A stretch of 64,000 nucleotides of DNA from Nostoc sp. ATCC 43529 (GCA_003326205.1 LWTK01000043.1:80864-144863), one strand, 5' to 3'; counted from the first letter of the stretch, positions 1 to 9,216 are shown. Numbers and translations are program-made. The notes: generated by a model not told the origin, from the sequence alone.

Positions 1-1096
1 CGCCGGGATAAGCTTCATCAATGGATTCCCTCTCCTGAGCAAAGAGTTTTTGCGGACGGGAGAGACGGACGAGTTTACCAGTGCGAGCGTGATTCACCAT
101 CATATCTTTTTCAAACTTACCAGTGCACACCCGGACAAACGCGACGCGATCGCGGTGTTTCGGGTCCATGTTTGCTTGCAGTTTGAATACAAACCCAGAA
201 AACTCTGGGTATGTAGGGGGAACTTCACCAACACTGCTGACATGGGAACCGGGTTTGAGGGCATAGTCTAGGAAGTATTTGAGGAACAACTCTACCCCAA
301 AGTTTGTCATGGCGCTACCAAAGAACACTGGCGTCATTTTGCCTTCGTGTACCAACTGCAAATCTAGCTCTGGGCCAACTCCTTCCAACAGTTCTAGATC
401 GTTTTTCAGTTGATAGTACAGGTCTTGTTCTAGCAGCTGTTCTATTCTCGGATCACCTAATTCCACTATCGTATCACGGGCTTCTCGGCTACCGTGGGCG
501 CTGCGCTCAAACAGGTGAATTTGTTGCTTGTGTCGGTCAAAGACACCTTTAAAGCGATCGCCCATGCCAATCGGCCAGTTTACTGCATAGGTTTGCAACT
601 TCAATTCTTGCTCAATTTCATCCAAAAGTTCTAGAGGCTCTCTTCCTGGGCGATCGAGCTTGTTGACAAATGTAAAAATCGGGATACCCCGCAATTTACA
701 CACTTCAAATAATTTGCGGGTTTGGGGTTCCAAACCTTTTGCCGCATCAATCAGCATCACTGCATTATCGGCAGCGGCAAGAGTTCGATAAGTATCTTCA
801 CTGAAGTCTTGGTGTCCGGGGGTATCTAATAAATTTATCTGACAGTCTCGGTATGAAAACTGTAATACCGTGGAAGTAATGGAAATACCCCGTTGTTGTT
901 CCATGGCCATCCAGTCTGAAGTGGCCTTGCGCTGTGCCCGCCGTGCCTTGACCGCCCCAGCTTCGTGAATTGCGCCTCCGTATAGCAGTAACTTTTCTGT
1001 CAGCGTGGTTTTACCAGCATCGGGGTGAGATATAATTGCAAAGTTGCGACGAAGTTCAACTGCGCGATCGAGTTCAGACTCAAGTTCAATTGACAT
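1..1096 (-). CDS. prfC: Peptide chain release factor 3 (RF3), 3' end cut by window edge
   Basis: GTPase that recycles RF1/RF2 from the ribosome after termination. Reading the minus strand from the ATG at 1096 gives a translational GTPase: P-loop HPDAGKTT near residue 20, switch region RGISIT, G3 motif DTPGHQDFS and G4 motif NKLD. The RF3-specific spacing and the N-terminal ELRRNFAIISHPDAGKT separate it from EF-G and LepA. About 365 codons are present, against a usual length near 530-540, so the C-terminal third lies outside the window. It is transcribed divergently from the DUF4870 gene, with a 124-bp shared promoter region. Nothing in the visible part looks damaged. Confidence 0.95.
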   Translation of the reverse strand, partial: MSIELESELDRAVELRRNFAIISHPDAGKTTLTEKLLLYGGAIHEAGAVKARRAQRKATSDWMAMEQQRGISITSTVLQFSYRDCQINLLDTPGHQDFSEDTYRTLAAADNAVMLIDAAKGLEPQTRKLFEVCKLRGIPIFTFVNKLDRPGREPLELLDEIEQELKLQTYAVNWPIGMGDRFKGVFDRHKQQIHLFERSAHGSREARDTIVELGDPRIEQLLEQDLYYQLKNDLELLEGVGPELDLQLVHEGKMTPVFFGSAMTNFGVELFLKYFLDYALKPGSHVSSVGEVPPTYPEFSGFVFKLQANMDPKHRDRVAFVRVCTGKFEKDMMVNHARTGKLVRLSRPQKLFAQERESIDEAYPG

Positions 1097-1220
1097 AACT
1101 GTATTTGTTTGTAACTTAACTTAATTTTTTCGACTTTGGTAAGTCTTTTAATCTTAAGACAACGATGCTCGTGATAGGGTCGTAATATAACCAACAATCT
1201 GACTAAATTAGGAGAAAGGG

Positions 1221-1580
1221 ATGTACGACACAGACAAGCGAAAGCTTTTATCCGCCTTGTCTCATGGAGCCATTTTTTTCAGCACAGCTGTTGTATCTAT
1301 CGGTATACCTATTGCCGTACTGTTTGTATCTGACGATCCTGTTGTTAAAGAAAACGCTAAAGAATCCATCAATTTCCACTTTAATGTCTGGTTCTATGGA
1401 GCGATTCTGGGAGCGTTATTTTTTCTATTTGGTTGGTTGGTCTTACCACTATTATTACTTGGGCCACTAGCAGGCATTGGCTATTTGTTGCATTGGGGAC
1501 TAACAATTTGGGCAATTACCAAAGTTTTTAGCAATCCTGATATACCCTTTCGCTATCCCTTTATTTTACGAGTGTTTTAG
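1221..1580 (+). CDS. DUF4870 family small membrane protein
   Basis: 119-residue protein of unknown function. The N-terminus DKRKLLSALSHGAIFF and the middle KENAKESINFHFNVWFY fit the DUF4870 (Tic20-like) family: a short cytoplasmic start, then three hydrophobic stretches around residues 15-36, 55-80 and 83-105. The ATG at 1221 follows an AGGAGAAAGG ribosome binding site at good spacing. A second, shorter reading frame inside it is a shadow. It stands alone, divergent from prfC. The family call is confident; a biological role is not known to me. Confidence 0.85.
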   Translation: MYDTDKRKLLSALSHGAIFFSTAVVSIGIPIAVLFVSDDPVVKENAKESINFHFNVWFYGAILGALFFLFGWLVLPLLLLGPLAGIGYLLHWGLTIWAITKVFSNPDIPFRYPFILRVF

Positions 1581-1977
1581 CATTAATTATGGGCATTGGG
1601 CATGGGGCATTGGTAATTATAGGTTATTTTTGATTTTGCTGTTGTGCTATTAGTTTATACACAACTAATAACCAAGATTCTACTCACACAGGGTTCTGAC
1701 AATTTTCAATTGTGAATTTAGAATCATTTGTTGTTTAAAAATACAATGCCTAATGCCCAATACCCAATGCCCGTTTTCAATTGTTATATTGTTTTTCTAA
1801 CTCGTCGGATAGATGTCAATCAAGCTGTAAAATACAAAATTGCCCTACAGCTTGATTCAGGTAGGGCAAATGTCAGTTAAGCACTTTTTGTAGTCTGTCT
1901 GATGGCAGGAAACTTTTCCCCTGCTTTTGTGACGCTTTGTTTTGTGTCCATTGCGTTGTTTTTCTTCATTAAACTTT
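1581..1977. other. Intergenic region upstream of hemB
   Basis: About 400 bp without a gene. It starts with GGGCATTGGGCATGGGGCATTGG-type short repeats common in Nostocales, includes a TGCCTAATGCCCAATACCCAATGCCC stretch near 1747-1770, and ends with the hemB leader, which holds two overlapping hairpins (1818-1869, separate entry). Confidence 0.6.
1818..1869 (+). promoter_or_regulatory. Two mutually exclusive hairpins upstream of hemB
   Basis: A perfect 12-bp stem is formed by AATCAAGCTGTA (1818-1829) and TACAGCTTGATT (1846-1857). A second perfect 9-bp stem is formed by TTGCCCTAC (1840-1848) and GTAGGGCAA (1861-1869), with a 12-nt loop. The two share bases 1846-1848, and the loop of the second contains the arm of the first, so they cannot form together. 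A short T run (CTTTTTG) follows near 1883. This could be an attenuator in the hemB leader, the terminator of the upstream gene, or a mobile repeat. Function is inference. Confidence 0.35.
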
Positions 1978-2958
1978 ATGTTTCCTACACATCGCCCCCG
2001 CCGTCTGCGTACTCATCCCCAACTGCGCCGGATGGTTCGTGAAACTGTTTTGACAACAAGTGATTTCATTTACCCACTATTTGCGGTGCCGGGTGAAGGA
2101 ATCGCTAATGAGGTGAAATCGATGCCTGGAGTCTACCAGCTTTCGGTAGATAAAATTGTCGAAGAAGCGAAAGAAGTTTATGACTTAGGAATTCCTGCCA
2201 TCATTCTATTCGGTATTCCCGCTGATAAGGATGTGGATGCTACTGGCGCTTGGCATGATTGCGGTATTGTCCAAAAAGCTGCGACTGCTGTAAAAAAAGC
2301 AGTACCAGATTTGATTGTAGTTGCTGATACTTGTTTGTGTGAGTATACCAGTCACGGACACTGTGGTTATCTACAAGTTGGTGATTTGACAGGACGGGTT
2401 TTAAATGACCCAACTTTGGAATTGTTGAAAAAAACAGCAGTTTCCCAAGCAAATGCCGGTGCGGATATCATCGCACCTTCCGGAATGATGGATGGCTTTG
2501 TGCAAGCAATTCGTCAAGGTTTGGATGAAGCTGGCTTCCAAGACACACCGATTTTGTCTTACGCTGCTAAATATGCTTCGGCTTATTATGGGCCATTTCG
2601 GGATGCAGCAGACTCAACACCGCAATTTGGAGACAGAAGAACTTACCAAATGGACCCAGGTAATAGTCGCGAAGCAATTAAAGAAATTGAATTGGATATT
2701 GCTGAAGGTGCTGATATGCTCATGGTTAAGCCAGCATTGGCATACATGGATATTATCTGGCGGGTGAAGGAAGCGAGTAATTTGCCAGTTGCGGCTTACA
2801 ATGTTTCTGGTGAATATTCGATGATTAAAGCTGCTGCTCTGAATGGTTGGGTTGATGAGGAGCGTGTAGTTTTAGAAACTTTAACTGGGTTTAAACGCGC
2901 CGGGGCAGATTTGATTTTGACTTATCATGCTAAAGATGCAGCGCGATGGTTAAAGTAG
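1978..2958 (+). CDS. hemB: Delta-aminolevulinic acid dehydratase (porphobilinogen synthase)
   Basis: Condenses two 5-aminolevulinate molecules to porphobilinogen, the second committed step of tetrapyrrole synthesis in the cytoplasm. The ATG at 1978 (MFPTHRPRRLR) matches the usual cyanobacterial start and gives 326 residues; an upstream GTG at 1942 would add an unsupported 12-residue tail. The metal-site loop DTCLCEYTSHGHCG keeps the three Cys of zinc-type enzymes. The Schiff-base lysines lie in SYAAKYASAYYGPFR and MLMVKPALAYMDII. Followed by a strong terminator at 3009-3040. It is one of four tetrapyrrole genes in the window (hemB, chlB, ho1, hemN), but they are not clustered. Confidence 0.97.
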   Translation: MFPTHRPRRLRTHPQLRRMVRETVLTTSDFIYPLFAVPGEGIANEVKSMPGVYQLSVDKIVEEAKEVYDLGIPAIILFGIPADKDVDATGAWHDCGIVQKAATAVKKAVPDLIVVADTCLCEYTSHGHCGYLQVGDLTGRVLNDPTLELLKKTAVSQANAGADIIAPSGMMDGFVQAIRQGLDEAGFQDTPILSYAAKYASAYYGPFRDAADSTPQFGDRRTYQMDPGNSREAIKEIELDIAEGADMLMVKPALAYMDIIWRVKEASNLPVAAYNVSGEYSMIKAAALNGWVDEERVVLETLTGFKRAGADLILTYHAKDAARWLK

Positions 2959-3008
2959 CGTGGATTATTGAGTAAAAGTTGAGAAATCTCACGCAAAGGC
3001 ACAGCCAA

Positions 3009-3040
3009 AAGTTTAGGTACCTTCGGTACCTGAACTTTTT
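3009..3040 (+). terminator. Rho-independent terminator after hemB
   Basis: A 13-bp stem (AAGTTTAGGTACC with GGTACCTGAACTT, one G-T pair) closed by a C(TTC)G loop and followed by TTTTT, about 50 bp past the hemB stop. Confidence 0.85.
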
Positions 3041-3217
3041 AAGACAAATGTGCAAAGAAAGTTTTTAGGATATTCATATGTAATTCGCAATCAAAGGCAC
3101 AGGAGGTAGACTTTAATCCTCGCCTTCTCTCTGAAAATTGGATAATTTAATTTTTGGAAGTCCCCAAGCATTATCTTTATCTAAACAATGTTTTGGACTT
3201 TTTTGATGGCTAACAAC

Positions 3218-3349
3218 TACAGCAGATTTCATTTGCGTGAGGTACAAATTAATTGGTTTTGAGGCAGGAGGCAGGAGGCAGGAGGGAGAAGAATAGTTTT
3301 TATCATTAATTCTCTAGTCGTGTACCTCATTTGGTTGCAAACTGCTGTA
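3218..3349. repeat. Inverted-repeat-bounded segment with 8-bp tandem repeats
   Basis: Ends are TACAGCAG (3218-3225) and CTGCTGTA (3342-3349); inside both ends a TGAGGTACA / TGTACCTCA pair continues the inverted symmetry. The centre has tandem GAGGCAGG units (about 3261-3285). Related left-end sequences (TACAGCAAATTTCAATTTGGTGAAGTACA type) recur near 46309 and near 40994. This fits a small non-autonomous element; no target duplication is clear. Confidence 0.45.
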
Positions 3350-3551
3350 AATCGGTTGATTTCTCAGTGTTAGCTAATCATTATTTTATGTACATTCTCT
3401 ACGTCAGAATACAGTAATAGAAGATTCCCTCGATTGCAGAGAGGGACGCGATCGCTTATAAAAGAAGATAGTTAATAAATTTTCCTCAATTGCCATTTAA
3501 TGTCAATTGATTTAATAAAAAGTTTCAATATTTTCGAGGGGAGCATGGAAC

Positions 3552-3842
3552 ATGGATATGCAAGTCCTGAGAGAGCGTGCTGGTCTTAGCCGTGCGGAGG
3601 TTGCCTTCAGGCTTGCAATTAGCGAAACTAGTGTTCGCAACTGGGAAGCTGGGCGTACTGAACCCACAATGACACCAAAAAAATATTTAGATGCTTTGCG
3701 CCTGTTCAAATGTACACCTGAAGAGTTGGCAGCGGCAAGTGAAAAGTCAATTAATCAGCGACATAAACGCAAACCAGGTAGACCAAGACGCTTCCCAGAG
3801 ACTCAACTACCTCAAGTAACTGACTCCCCAGTTTGTAGCTGA
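3552..3842 (+). CDS. Small XRE-type helix-turn-helix regulator
   Basis: 96-residue DNA-binding protein. Residues 4-62 form a Cro/CI-type HTH: LRERAGLSRAEVAFRLAIS then ETSVRNWEAGRTEP, the recognition helix followed by the usual W-E-x-G-R-x-x-P. The C-terminal tail has a basic AT-hook-like KRKPGRPRR. The start at 3552 and an in-frame ATG at 3558 (MQVLRERAG) are both possible. It stands alone with about 650 bp before pdhB, so its target cannot be told from context; autoregulation or control of nearby genes is only a guess. Confidence 0.85.
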   Translation: MDMQVLRERAGLSRAEVAFRLAISETSVRNWEAGRTEPTMTPKKYLDALRLFKCTPEELAAASEKSINQRHKRKPGRPRRFPETQLPQVTDSPVCS

Positions 3843-4487
3843 GAATTTGCTAGTAAGAATTCAGAATTATTCTTGATAAAATCTAACTTAAGAGTGTAGA
3901 TTTATTGATTTGCAACTCTTAATCTAAGGTTCGCTAGCTGTCTTCGTAACCTAATGTTTCTCAGATATTGGTGCGTTAAGTTGATAGTAAGGCAGCATCA
4001 GTCAGGCATTTGCTCGTCAGCGATTAATTTTACCTCTGTTATGGAGTTAAAGTTTGACCTTTGATTTTGCTCCAGTGAAGAGAGTTCCGTTTCTACCACC
4101 ACTGGAAAGATTGGATTTTGTTGTTGGTTGACAAACTTTATCAGATGTGATACGCAAAAAATCAGCACTGTCCCCTAGTCTGTTTGCTGCTTGGTTTGGG
4201 AGACAGATGCTACCGTATATTTACCTAAAATGTTGAGTTGGGTAACAATTTTGATATAGTTGTCTCGGCGATTAGTTCCTGCTTAGAGGGAAAATAGCAA
4301 TTAAACAGACAGCATAGGAGATGAGAAATCAGAAACAATCAACAAAGAAACTTTTTAGCAATTCTTAGGGTTTATGCCTGGGGCGGTTCGTTTGAATAAC
4401 CTAAACTCTCAACCAGTGCGATCGCTCACGGTATTTGCCACAACCGCACGATAAAATTCTAAAACCATAATCGTACTAAAGGTCTAA
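3843..4487. other. Intergenic region upstream of pdhB
   Basis: 645 bp without a convincing gene. Single GCGATCGC octamer near 4420. I see no clear repeat, terminator or RNA gene; it presumably carries the pdhB promoter. Confidence 0.4.
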
Positions 4488-5471
4488 ATGGCAGAAACAC
4501 TATTCTTCAACGCCTTGCGTGAAGCCATTGATGAAGAAATGGCGCGTGACTCCAGCGTATTTGTTCTTGGTGAAGACGTAGGACACTACGGCGGCTCCTA
4601 CAAAGTTACCAAAGACCTGTACCAAAAGTATGGCGAACTCCGAATTCTAGACACCCCCATCGCCGAAAACAGCTTTACCGGCTTGGCAGTGGGAGCAGCT
4701 ATGACTGGGTTGCGCCCCATTATCGAAGGTATGAATATGGGCTTTTTACTCCTAGCGTTCAATCAAATATCCAATAACGCTGGGATGCTGCGCTATACTT
4801 CTGGCGGTAACTTCAAAATTCCGATGGTAATTCGCGGCCCCGGAGGTGTAGGACGACAGCTAGGGGCTGAACATTCCCAGCGACTAGAAACCTACTTCCA
4901 AGCAGTGCCAGGGTTGAAGATTGTTGCCTGTTCCACACCGAGAAACGCTAAAGGACTACTAAAATCCGCTATCCGTGATGATAATCCAGTATTGTTCTTT
5001 GAACACGTTCTACTTTACAACTTGAAAGAAGACTTACCAGAAGAAGAATATTTGCTGCCTCTGGATAAAGCAGAACTTGTGCGTCAGGGAAAAGATGTCA
5101 CAATTATCACTTATTCTCGGATGCGCCATCATGTGCTACAAGCGGTAAAAACACTTGAAAAACAAGGATACGATCCAGAAGTTATTGATTTAATATCCCT
5201 CAAACCATTAGATTTTGATACCATTGGAGCATCAGTAAGAAAAACCCATAAAGTTATTGTGGTGGAAGAGTCCATGCGAACCGCGGGTATAGGAGCAGAA
5301 GTCATCGCGTCAATTAACGATCGCTTATTTGATGAATTGGATGCACCAGTGCTGCGGCTTTCTTCCCAAGATATTCCCACACCTTACAACGGCAATCTGG
5401 AAAGACTAACAATTGTCCAACCAGAGCAAATAGTGGAAGCTGTGGAAAAAATGGTAGCTTTGCGGGTTTAA
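4488..5471 (+). CDS. pdhB: Pyruvate dehydrogenase E1 component, beta subunit
   Basis: With the alpha subunit it forms the thiamine-diphosphate enzyme that decarboxylates pyruvate and passes acetyl to E2. The 327 residues match the usual E1-beta length. The N-terminal FVLGEDVGHYGGSYKVTKDL is the conserved start of E1-beta; ENSFTGLAVGAAMTGLRPI carries the cofactor-site region; the transketolase C-terminal domain begins near residue 195 with ITYSRMRHHVLQA and holds VVEESMRTAGIGAE. The alpha gene is not adjacent, as is common in cyanobacteria. A run of short repeats separates it from secD. Confidence 0.96.
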   Translation: MAETLFFNALREAIDEEMARDSSVFVLGEDVGHYGGSYKVTKDLYQKYGELRILDTPIAENSFTGLAVGAAMTGLRPIIEGMNMGFLLLAFNQISNNAGMLRYTSGGNFKIPMVIRGPGGVGRQLGAEHSQRLETYFQAVPGLKIVACSTPRNAKGLLKSAIRDDNPVLFFEHVLLYNLKEDLPEEEYLLPLDKAELVRQGKDVTIITYSRMRHHVLQAVKTLEKQGYDPEVIDLISLKPLDFDTIGASVRKTHKVIVVEESMRTAGIGAEVIASINDRLFDELDAPVLRLSSQDIPTPYNGNLERLTIVQPEQIVEAVEKMVALRV

Positions 5472-5700
5472 AAGTTAGGAGTGAGGAGTGAGGAGTGAGG
5501 AGTTAAGAATTTGAAAGTTGAGTTTTAACTTCAAACTCGAACTTTTGACTCCCCACTCATAACTCCTAACTCCTAACTCATAACTCATAACTCCCAACTC
5601 CTAACTCATAACTCATAACTCCCAACTCCTAACTCATAACTCCTAACTCATAACTCCCAACTCATAACTCATAACTCCCAACTCCTAACTCATAACTGCA
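5471..5700. repeat. Short tandemly repeated sequences between pdhB and secD
   Basis: First GAGTGAGGAGTGAGGAGTGAGGAG, then many head-to-tail and permuted copies of CATAACTC, CTAACTC and CCAACTC (about 5549-5697). The two halves are roughly complementary, so the transcript could fold into a long imperfect hairpin. This is typical heptamer-based STRR DNA of heterocystous cyanobacteria. Confidence 0.85.
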
Positions 5701-5743
5701 TAAAAGAGCGCTATTATAGCCTTTGTCAGTTGCGAGTTATGGT

Positions 5744-7156
5744 ATGCAAAGACAGCGATCGCTATTAATCTTGATTTTAGTTCTGGTAATCGCCGCTATT
5801 ACGGTGATTGCTACAATTCCGATACCTCTTGGACTTGACTTGCGGGGAGGTTCACAGCTAACAATTCAGGTGAAACCATCAGCGGAAATTCCCCAAATCA
5901 CCGAGCGAGAATTGGAAGGTGTGAAGAAAGTTGTCGAAGGCCGCATTAATGGTTTGGGTGTTTCTGAGCCAGTGATCCAAACAGTCGGCGCAGATAAAAT
6001 ATTGGTGCAGTTGCCAGGGGTCAACGACCCAGAGCAAGCTGAACGGGTGCTAGGAGGTACTGCACAGTTAGAATTCCGGACGCAAAAGCCGAATACAGAA
6101 ACTCAACTTTTAGCTTTCCAAACATCACGAGCTGAATTGAAGGTAAAGCAAGAAGAGTTGAGAAAAAGCACTGATAAAGCAGCAATAGCCAAAAATCAAG
6201 AAGATTTACAGAAAAATAATGAAGCGATCGCTGAATTGTTTGAAAGCACCAACCCGCCGCTAATCGGTAAATACCTCAAGGATGCCTATGGCGAACCCAC
6301 TCAAGGTAACAATTGGAATGTTGCCATTCGCTTCGATCAAAAGGGTGGTGAATTGTTTGCTCAACTGACAAAAAACCTTGCTGGTACTGGACGTAGTATT
6401 GGTGTTTTTCTGGATAATGAACTGATCAGCGCTCCGACGGTCGGTCTAGAATTTGCCTCTACTGGTATTACTGGAGGCTCTGCCGTAATTACCGGCCGGT
6501 TTACCGCACAACAAGCTAATGACTTGGGCGTACAGCTACGCGGTGGTGCATTACCCGTACCAGTGGAAATTGCAGAGATTCGTACTGTCGGGGCAACTTT
6601 AGGTAAAGACAGCATCACAAGCAGTATCTATGCTGGTATCGGTGGTCTGATTTTAGTATTAATATTTATGGTGGTCTACTATAGACTACCAGGAGTAATT
6701 GCCGACATAGCACTATTGATTTATTCCTTGTTAACCTGGGCTACTTTTGCTTTGCTGGGTGTGACCCTAACCCTACCAGGAATTGCCGGTTTTATTCTCA
6801 GTATTGGTATGGCGGTGGATGCCAATGTACTGATTTTTGAGCGGACGCGGGAAGAATTGCAAGCAGGCAAATCCCTTTACCGTTCTGTAGAATCTGGTTT
6901 TTACCGCGCCTTTTCCAGTATTCTAGACGGCAACGTAACTACAGTCATCGCTTGTGCTGCACTATTCTGGCTAGGGGCTGGCTTAGTGAAAGGTTTTGCT
7001 TTAACTTTGGCTTTGGGCGTAGCAGTGAGTATGTTTACAGCAATTACCTGTAGTCGCACCTTGATGTTTTTGGCAATTACAATTCCTGCACTCAAAAAAC
7101 CAGAATATTTCTCTCCCAACCTGCCAACATCTAATAAGGCAGAGGTGTCTCAATGA
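5744..7156 (+). CDS. secD: Protein translocase subunit SecD
   Basis: Inner-membrane RND-type partner of SecYEG that uses the proton gradient to complete protein export. From the ATG at 5744 (MQRQRSLL) it has 470 residues; a TTG at 5723 could add seven. There is one transmembrane helix at residues 8-30, the SecD motif DLRGGSQLTIQV, a large periplasmic P1 domain with a charged helical stretch around residues 125-165, and five C-terminal helices including SIGMAVDANVLIFER. It overlaps secF by four bases (ATGA), so the two are translated together. Confidence 0.96.
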   Translation: MQRQRSLLILILVLVIAAITVIATIPIPLGLDLRGGSQLTIQVKPSAEIPQITERELEGVKKVVEGRINGLGVSEPVIQTVGADKILVQLPGVNDPEQAERVLGGTAQLEFRTQKPNTETQLLAFQTSRAELKVKQEELRKSTDKAAIAKNQEDLQKNNEAIAELFESTNPPLIGKYLKDAYGEPTQGNNWNVAIRFDQKGGELFAQLTKNLAGTGRSIGVFLDNELISAPTVGLEFASTGITGGSAVITGRFTAQQANDLGVQLRGGALPVPVEIAEIRTVGATLGKDSITSSIYAGIGGLILVLIFMVVYYRLPGVIADIALLIYSLLTWATFALLGVTLTLPGIAGFILSIGMAVDANVLIFERTREELQAGKSLYRSVESGFYRAFSSILDGNVTTVIACAALFWLGAGLVKGFALTLALGVAVSMFTAITCSRTLMFLAITIPALKKPEYFSPNLPTSNKAEVSQ

Positions 7157-8139
7157 AACTGAGTATTAACAAATCGCGATCGCTTTGGTGGGCTATTTCT
7201 AGTGCCATCATCTTGGCTGGTATCATCTCAATGGTGATTTCTTGGCAAAACCCCAACATTAAAGCACCCCTTCGTCCTAGTTTGGATTTCGTCGGTGGTA
7301 CACGATTACAGTTTGAACGGGATTGTACCAAACCCGGTAACTGCGATCGGCCCATTGATATCAACGTCGTTAGAGAAGTCGCTAAAACGCAAGGAGTCGG
7401 TGATAGCAGCATCCAAATTGTCGCTGACAAAAACACTCGTGCAGAAAATGGTATATTGATTCGCACAAAAAGTTTAGATCGCGAGCAGCGTACCAACTTG
7501 CAAAATGCCTTAAGCGAAAAAGTTGGTACTTTTGACGACCAAAAAAATCAATTTGATACCGTTGGCCCGACTCTGGGAGGAGAACTGTTTAGATCTGGGG
7601 TAATAGCTCTGATCGTTTCCTTTGCAGGTATTATTATTTACTTAAGTTTCCGATTTCAGTTAGATTATGCGGTGTTTGCGATCGTTGCTTTATTTCATGA
7701 TGTTTTAATTACCGCAGGAATTTTTTCGATTTTGGGATTAGTACTAGGTACTGAAGTCGATAGTTTATTTATCGTTGCTCTACTGACGATTACAGGTTTT
7801 TCAGTTAACGATACAGTGGTGATTTATGATCGCATCCGAGAAACCCTGAAAACTAATCCCAATGAAGCGATCGCTGACATTGTTGATGATGCTGTCAACC
7901 AAACCTTAGCCAGGTCTATCAACACCACCTTAACCACGATGCTATCATTGTTCGCTATCTTTCTGTTTGGGGGAGAAACACTGAAAAACTTTGCCTTAGC
8001 TTTAATTATTGGCTTTACCGCCGGCGCTTATTCAAGTATTTTCATCGCCAGTACTCTCTTAACTTTATGGCGAGAACGCACCGATAGATCTCAGGCGCTA
8101 GTTAATGCTGACTCAATTGATACATCTGCTGGTAATTAG
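7153..8139 (+). CDS. secF: Protein translocase subunit SecF
   Basis: SecD partner in the Sec translocon. 328 residues with an N-terminal helix (LWWAISSAIILAGIISMVIS), the SecF signature SLDFVGGTRLQF, a short periplasmic domain and five C-terminal helices; GFSVNDTVVIYDRIRE is the family motif facing SecD. Length and order are normal. The start ATG overlaps the secD stop, and the stop is followed at once by tandem GTCATTA repeats. Confidence 0.96.
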   Translation: MKLSINKSRSLWWAISSAIILAGIISMVISWQNPNIKAPLRPSLDFVGGTRLQFERDCTKPGNCDRPIDINVVREVAKTQGVGDSSIQIVADKNTRAENGILIRTKSLDREQRTNLQNALSEKVGTFDDQKNQFDTVGPTLGGELFRSGVIALIVSFAGIIIYLSFRFQLDYAVFAIVALFHDVLITAGIFSILGLVLGTEVDSLFIVALLTITGFSVNDTVVIYDRIRETLKTNPNEAIADIVDDAVNQTLARSINTTLTTMLSLFAIFLFGGETLKNFALALIIGFTAGAYSSIFIASTLLTLWRERTDRSQALVNADSIDTSAGN

Positions 8140-8267
8140 TCATTAGTCATTAGTCATTAGTCATTAGTGAATAAAAAGGACAAAGGACAACTGACAAATG
8201 ACAAATGACAAAGAACAAATGACAAAAGACAACTGACAAATGACAAATGACAAAGGACAAATGACAA
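8138..8267. repeat. Tandem heptamer repeats after secF
   Basis: Four copies of TAGTCAT(TAGTCAT...) at 8139-8167, then about ten TGACAAA/GGACAAA/ACTGACA units at 8178-8267. The repeat runs right into the first codons of the next gene. Confidence 0.85.
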
Positions 8268-8632
8268 CTGACCCATCATTTGCTCAACAAGTAGAAAGGC
8301 TATACCAGCTAACAGTGTATGGCCGATGGTTGTTTGTGGGCTGTTTATGGCTCACCATTGCGCCTGTTTCCTTATGGGGTCTACGTGCGGAAATTTCTCT
8401 GTGGCAACAATATTTTACTTGGGTAGCAGTGCGATATGGACTGTTCTATCATCCACTGCCTACCTTCGGTTTAGCCTTTTGTATTGGGATGACTGCTGCT
8501 GTGTTAGTTTGGCAAAGTCGGAATATCTTACTGGGATTACCAGAGCAAGAAAAACAACGTTTAGAAAAACAAGTTTATCGAATACGTCAGCAGGGACCAA
8601 CTCATCCTTTATGGAAGTGGGTTTGTTGCTGA
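8261..8632 (+). CDS. Small membrane protein of unknown function
   Basis: From the ATG at 8261 (MTTDPSFAQQVERLYQL) 123 residues; an ATG at 8240 adds seven residues coded entirely by the upstream repeat, so I prefer the shorter form. Two hydrophobic segments are visible around residues 23-43 (WLFVGCLWLTIAPVSLWGL) and 72-92 (PTFGLAFCIGMTAAVLVW), followed by a charged tail with a conserved look (NILLGLPEQEKQRLEKQVYRI). I recognise it only as a cyanobacterial hypothetical protein. Its position 100 bp after secDF suggests possible co-transcription, but the repeat lies between. Confidence 0.75.
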   Translation: MTTDPSFAQQVERLYQLTVYGRWLFVGCLWLTIAPVSLWGLRAEISLWQQYFTWVAVRYGLFYHPLPTFGLAFCIGMTAAVLVWQSRNILLGLPEQEKQRLEKQVYRIRQQGPTHPLWKWVCC

Positions 8633-8748
8633 ATGTTGCCCTAACTCACTAAATTTTGTCTCTCGTTGCATATAGATATACACATTCAACAATTTCTAGC
8701 AAAATATGACTTAGCAATAGCTAAGATACAGCCAAGTGGGTACAATAC

Positions 8749-9216
8749 ATGAACAATCCTCAAATTCAATTTAGCGATCGCAAATCTGAAATTGACCTTT
8801 ACCAACTCCAAGAACTGTTAAACATTTCAGCTTTCTGGGCAAAAGGACGCAGTATTGAGGATTTAAGTATAGCCATTGCCAACAGTGAGCCAGTGATTTC
8901 CGTCTGGGATAGTCAGCGGCTCATTGGTTTTGCTAGAGCAACATCCGATGGCATATATCGCGCCACGATTTGGGATGTTGTGATTCATCCAGAGTATCGA
9001 AATAGCGGTTTGGGAAGCAATTTAGTGGAAACTGTTTTGAGCCATCCCCGTATGAGATGGGTTGAGCGCGTTTATCTGATGACTACTAATCAACAGGAAT
9101 TCTACAAAAAGATTGGTTTCCAGCCCAACACTACCACTACGATGGTGTTGTATAATTTAGCGAACCTGAGTTTACTTCCTGATACAGAAGTTGAGCTTCA
9201 ACAATCACCGAAATAG
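8749..9216 (+). CDS. GNAT-family N-acetyltransferase
   Basis: 155 residues with the GNAT fold: beta strand VISVWDSQRLIGFARA, then motif A DVVIHPEYRNSGLGSNLVE, where R-x-x-G-x-G binds the acetyl-CoA pyrophosphate, and motif B YLMTTNQQEFYKKIGF. It presumably transfers an acetyl group to an amine, but the substrate is unknown. The ATG at 8749 opens the frame just after TACAATAC. Stands alone; about 970 bp of non-coding DNA follow. Confidence 0.9.
   Translation: MNNPQIQFSDRKSEIDLYQLQELLNISAFWAKGRSIEDLSIAIANSEPVISVWDSQRLIGFARATSDGIYRATIWDVVIHPEYRNSGLGSNLVETVLSHPRMRWVERVYLMTTNQQEFYKKIGFQPNTTTTMVLYNLANLSLLPDTEVELQQSPK

Larger units (their letters stand above)
2959..3551. other. Intergenic region with terminator and inverted-repeat element
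   Basis: About 590 bp without a gene: the hemB terminator, an inverted-repeat-bounded segment at 3218-3349 and the promoter region of the XRE gene. No other coding signal seen. Confidence 0.5.
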
